From assembly GCA_964446745.1 (NCBI GenBank), contig CAYURR010000066.1, forward strand, positions 1 to 15,430: 15,430 bases of DNA, read 5' to 3'. A model generated the notes under the pieces. It ran no database searches, was not told where the DNA came from, and worked only from the letters and a program-made list of their open reading frames with translations. Below, piece by piece: positions 12,540 to 15,430 of this stretch. The position numbers were made by a program, and so were the translations under genes. The DNA comes from CAYURR01 sp964446745 (GTDB lineage Bacteria; Bacillota; Clostridia; Lachnospirales; WQUN01). Each line of letters opens with the position of its first letter. Within the stretch, counting starts at the first letter, position 1.

Positions 12540-15430
12540 TTATTTTAAATCTTTGATAAACAATATATCGCCCGCTACGATCTTAGCGTTTTCTTCCTCG
12601 CGCACGCTCGCGCGTCCGTTTACGATGATCTTTTCGTTTTCCAACAGCCGCGTTCCGCATTTCTCGTAGAGGTTCGCAAACACAACAACCTCCACAGCCG
12701 CATATACATCCTCTACAGTCAAAAAGGCCATCGGTTTATTGCTCGATCGTACATACTTGACACTACGTGCGGTGATAATACCGCCGAAGCTGATATTCCT
12801 ACCGTCCGTCACATTGGGCACGCTGTTTTCAGCGGCTATGTAATCGAGCCCTGTTGTATTTACATACTTGTTCAGTATTTCCAGATACTCGGACAGCGGA
12901 TGCCCGCTCAGATACATGCCGAGCACCTCTTTTTCGTAATTCAGCAGCTCGGCTACCGGATATTCCTCTCTCTCGGGCAGGATATCCTCAACCGTATCTT
13001 CCTGATCGTCCATCATGTCAAACAGGCTCAGTTGATCAGACATAACCTGCTTGCGCTCGGTCTGCGCGCCGGACATGATCTTGTCAAAGGCCGTCATATA
13101 CTGCAGGCGCTTACCGCCAAGCGAGTCATACGCGCCGGCCTTTATCAAACTCTCCATGCAACGCTTGTTTAAATCCTTACTCTCGAGCCGGTGAACAAAA
13201 TCCGTCATGGATTTATATTTACCGTTTTGCCGCTCCTTTATCAATGCGGACACGGTATTGTGTCCGACATTCTTTATCGCGTTGAGACCAAAGCGTATCG
13301 CGTTGTCACTCGAAACCGAGAAATGACCGTAGCCCTCGTTGATATCGGGCGACAGTAAGGATATACCGAGGCGTTTGCATTCCTCGGCGTATTCGGCGAT
13401 CTTCGCGGAGGAATCCATTACAGACGTGAGCGTCGCGGCCATGAACTCGACCGGATAATAGACCTTGAGCCACGCGGTCTGATAACCGATCACCGCATAT
13501 GCAGCCGCATGTGATTTATTGAACGCGTATTTAGCAAAGTCCGTCATCTCGTCGAATATCTTCTCGGCTGTGGGCGTATCGATACCACGCTCGAAACAAC
13601 CCGCGACAAAACCCTCGCGTTCCTTTGCCATGACATCGGCCTTTTTCTTTGACATGGCCCTGCGCACCAGGTCCGCGCGCGCGAGGCTATAACCCGCCAG
13701 CTTTCGGACTATCTCCATGACCTGTTCTTGATAGACGATACAGCCATAGGTATTTTCAAGTATCGGTTTTAACGCCGGATGTGTGTATTCTATCCGTGCG
13801 GGGTTGTTTTTACCCCTGACGTATTTCGGGATAAAATCCATCGGCCCAGGCCTATACAGTGATATCCCCGCGATGATGTCCTCGAGGCTGCTCGGTGTGA
13901 GCTCACGCATAAAGGATTTCATGCCCGCGCTTTCGAGCTGGAACACGCCCTCGGTCTTGGCAGAGGATATCAATGTGTACACGCGTTGATCGGCATAGTC
14001 TATTTTGTCTATGTCGATAGACTTACCCGTGCGGCGCTTGATTTCATCGAGTGCGTTGCGGATGATGGTGAGCGTCCTAAGGCCTAAGAAGTCTACCTTC
14101 AAAAGCCCCAGCTCCTCAATCGTGTTCATCGGGAACTGCGTGGTCACTACGCCGTCGTTCAGGTTCAGCGGTACATATTCCCAAACAGGCTTATCACAGA
14201 TCACGACACCGGCAGCATGGGTCGACGCATGTCTTGGCAGGCCCTCGAGCCGCATCGACATGTCTACCAGGTATCGCGTATCGTCTTCCTCATCATATGC
14301 CTTCTTGAGCTCAGGGTTCATCTCGAGCGCGCGCTTTATCGTGATGCCGAGCTCGAACGGTATCATCTTCGCTACACGGTCCACATCCGCATATGGCATC
14401 CCGAGCGCCCTGCCTACGTCACGTATCGCGGCGCGCGCGGCCATCGTTCCGAACGTGATGATCTGTGCGACATGATCCGCTCCGTATTTGCGTATGACAT
14501 AGTCGATGACCTCTTGCCTACGCTCGTAGCAGAAATCGATATCGATATCTGGCATCGAAATACGCTCGGCATTCAAGAAGCGTTCGAACAGCAGGTCATA
14601 TTTGAGCGGATCGACATTGGTTATATGCAGCGAATATGCTACGAGGCTGCCCGCCGCGGAACCCCTACCGGGCCCAACGATGATGTTATTGTCCCTCGCA
14701 TACTTTATAAAGTCCCATGTTATCAGAAAGTATTCCACAAAACCCATGCCTTTTATAACAGACAGCTCATATTCCAGTCGCTCTCGCATCGGTTCGGTGA
14801 TTTCTTTATAGCGTTCCACAAGGCCGTTCTCACAGAGGGTTTTGAGGTAATCGTATGAATCGATACCTTTTTCTAGGCTAAAGCGTGGCAGCTTGTAGTT
14901 GTTGAATTCGAGTGTTACGTTGCAGCGCTTGGCGATCTCAACCGTGTTTGAGAGCACATTCAGCGCAGGCAAATCTACTTCCGCGGCCATATCGCTTTCA
15001 AAGCCGCCGAATAGCTCGTACATCTCGTCCGGGGATTTTAAATAAAACTGATCGCCTTCATATACCATGCGATCATCGTCGTGTATCGTCTTGTTGGTCT
15101 GCACGCATAAAAGTATCTCGTGAGCCTTTGCGTCGTCCTTTTTTAGATAATGGCAGTCGTTTGTCGCGACGACCGGTATGCCCGTCTCGTTCGCGATGCG
15201 CGCTATGCCCGATATGATCGCTTGTTGATCCCTGATGCCGTGGTTTTGTATTTCAAGATAGAAATTGCCCTTGCCGAAGATATCTTGATACATCAGCGCA
15301 GTATCGACTGCGACTTGATAACGGCTGTTCAGTATATGGGTTGCCACAGCCCCCGACATGCACGCGGACAGCGCGATAAGGCCCTCCGAATGCTGCCTGA
15401 GAACCTCGTTATCAACCCTCGGTTTGTAAT
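12540..15430 (-). CDS. dnaE: DNA polymerase III alpha subunit DnaE (N-terminus outside window)
   Basis: This is the C-terminal 962 residues of the replicative polymerase; the frame stays open to the right edge (HSEGLIALSAC precedes the first internal Met at 15359), so the true start lies beyond it. In order it shows the end of the PHP domain (VVATNDCHYL), the palm with GPGRGSAAGSLVAY and the metal-binding aspartates in PDIDIDFC (about 14540-14550). The third catalytic aspartate lies in VDFLGLRTLT. The finger region contains RPGPMDFIPKYVRGK and FNKSHAAAYAVIGYQTAWLK. After a helix-hairpin-helix-like part comes a C-terminal OB-fold (GGIITARSVKYV...AFLTVEDVYAAVEVVVF). It is DnaE rather than PolC, since no exonuclease insertion interrupts the PHP region seen here. 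The stop is TAA 12540-12542, 26 nt before pfkA. Confidence 0.97.
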   Translation of the reverse strand, partial: YKPRVDNEVLRQHSEGLIALSACMSGAVATHILNSRYQVAVDTALMYQDIFGKGNFYLEIQNHGIRDQQAIISGIARIANETGIPVVATNDCHYLKKDDAKAHEILLCVQTNKTIHDDDRMVYEGDQFYLKSPDEMYELFGGFESDMAAEVDLPALNVLSNTVEIAKRCNVTLEFNNYKLPRFSLEKGIDSYDYLKTLCENGLVERYKEITEPMRERLEYELSVIKGMGFVEYFLITWDFIKYARDNNIIVGPGRGSAAGSLVAYSLHITNVDPLKYDLLFERFLNAERISMPDIDIDFCYERRQEVIDYVIRKYGADHVAQIITFGTMAARAAIRDVGRALGMPYADVDRVAKMIPFELGITIKRALEMNPELKKAYDEEDDTRYLVDMSMRLEGLPRHASTHAAGVVICDKPVWEYVPLNLNDGVVTTQFPMNTIEELGLLKVDFLGLRTLTIIRNALDEIKRRTGKSIDIDKIDYADQRVYTLISSAKTEGVFQLESAGMKSFMRELTPSSLEDIIAGISLYRPGPMDFIPKYVRGKNNPARIEYTHPALKPILENTYGCIVYQEQVMEIVRKLAGYSLARADLVRRAMSKKKADVMAKEREGFVAGCFERGIDTPTAEKIFDEMTDFAKYAFNKSHAAAYAVIGYQTAWLKVYYPVEFMAATLTSVMDSSAKIAEYAEECKRLGISLLSPDINEGYGHFSVSSDNAIRFGLNAIKNVGHNTVSALIKERQNGKYKSMTDFVHRLESKDLNKRCMESLIKAGAYDSLGGKRLQYMTAFDKIMSGAQTERKQVMSDQLSLFDMMDDQEDTVEDILPEREEYPVAELLNYEKEVLGMYLSGHPLSEYLEILNKYVNTTGLDYIAAENSVPNVTDGRNISFGGIITARSVKYVRSSNKPMAFLTVEDVYAAVEVVVFANLYEKCGTRLLENEKIIVNGRASVREEENAKIVAGDILFIKDLK

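Noticed and set aside
14005..14858. Long plus-strand open frames opposite dnaE
   Set aside because: They are antisense to conserved polymerase motifs and their translations look like non-protein sequence.

Overview
The window looks like a chromosomal segment of a Gram-positive anaerobe of the Firmicutes, probably class Clostridia. The dnaE, pfkA, pyk gene order is typical of that group. A complete agr-type peptide quorum-sensing locus, a BlaI/M56 pair, a clostridial type of phosphofructokinase and a rubredoxin all fit. No genus can be assigned from the sequence alone. By eye, the right third (dnaE, pfkA, pyk) is richer in G+C than the agr region (about 3850-8400), which is clearly AT-rich and may have a different history.

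Layout, left to right. Positions 1-177 hold the end of an ABC exporter on the plus strand, followed by a palindromic decamer repeat with a T-run. Next is a plus-strand pair, a MarR-type repressor and a flavin-reductase-like protein (357-1378). A bidirectional terminator at about 1452-1485 separates this pair from the rest, and every later gene is on the minus strand. Read in transcription order (right to left), the minus strand has these blocks. (a) dnaE (cut by the window edge), pfkA, pyk and a 52-residue rubredoxin. (b) A membrane protein fused to a C-terminal Dabb domain. (c) agrA-agrC-agrB-agrD. (d) A remnant of a DrrA-type ABC ATPase between hairpins. (e) Two overlapping paralogous membrane-anchored proteins of unknown function plus a Nudix hydrolase. 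(f) A BlaI-type repressor, an M56 metallopeptidase and a small membrane protein, driven by a promoter with two near-identical palindromic operators.

How the genes may work together. AgrB would process and export the AgrD peptide as a thiolactone, AgrC would sense it, and AgrA would activate target promoters through its LytTR domain. The locus is ordered A-C-B-D, with a possible internal promoter ahead of agrBD. BlaI would repress its own operon until the membrane-embedded M56 protease inactivates it. The protease lacks the usual beta-lactam sensor domain, so the signal is unknown. The dnaE-pfkA-pyk block is housekeeping DNA replication and lower glycolysis.

The most unusual features are two copies of a palindrome built from 4 + 4 decamers in exact 10-bp phase (190-291 and 9392-9483), which bracket the accessory region. 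Also notable are the reversed-order agr locus with a readable autoinducer core, the paralogous protein pair beside it, the double BlaI operator and the membrane-Dabb fusion whose ribosome binding site lies in a hairpin.
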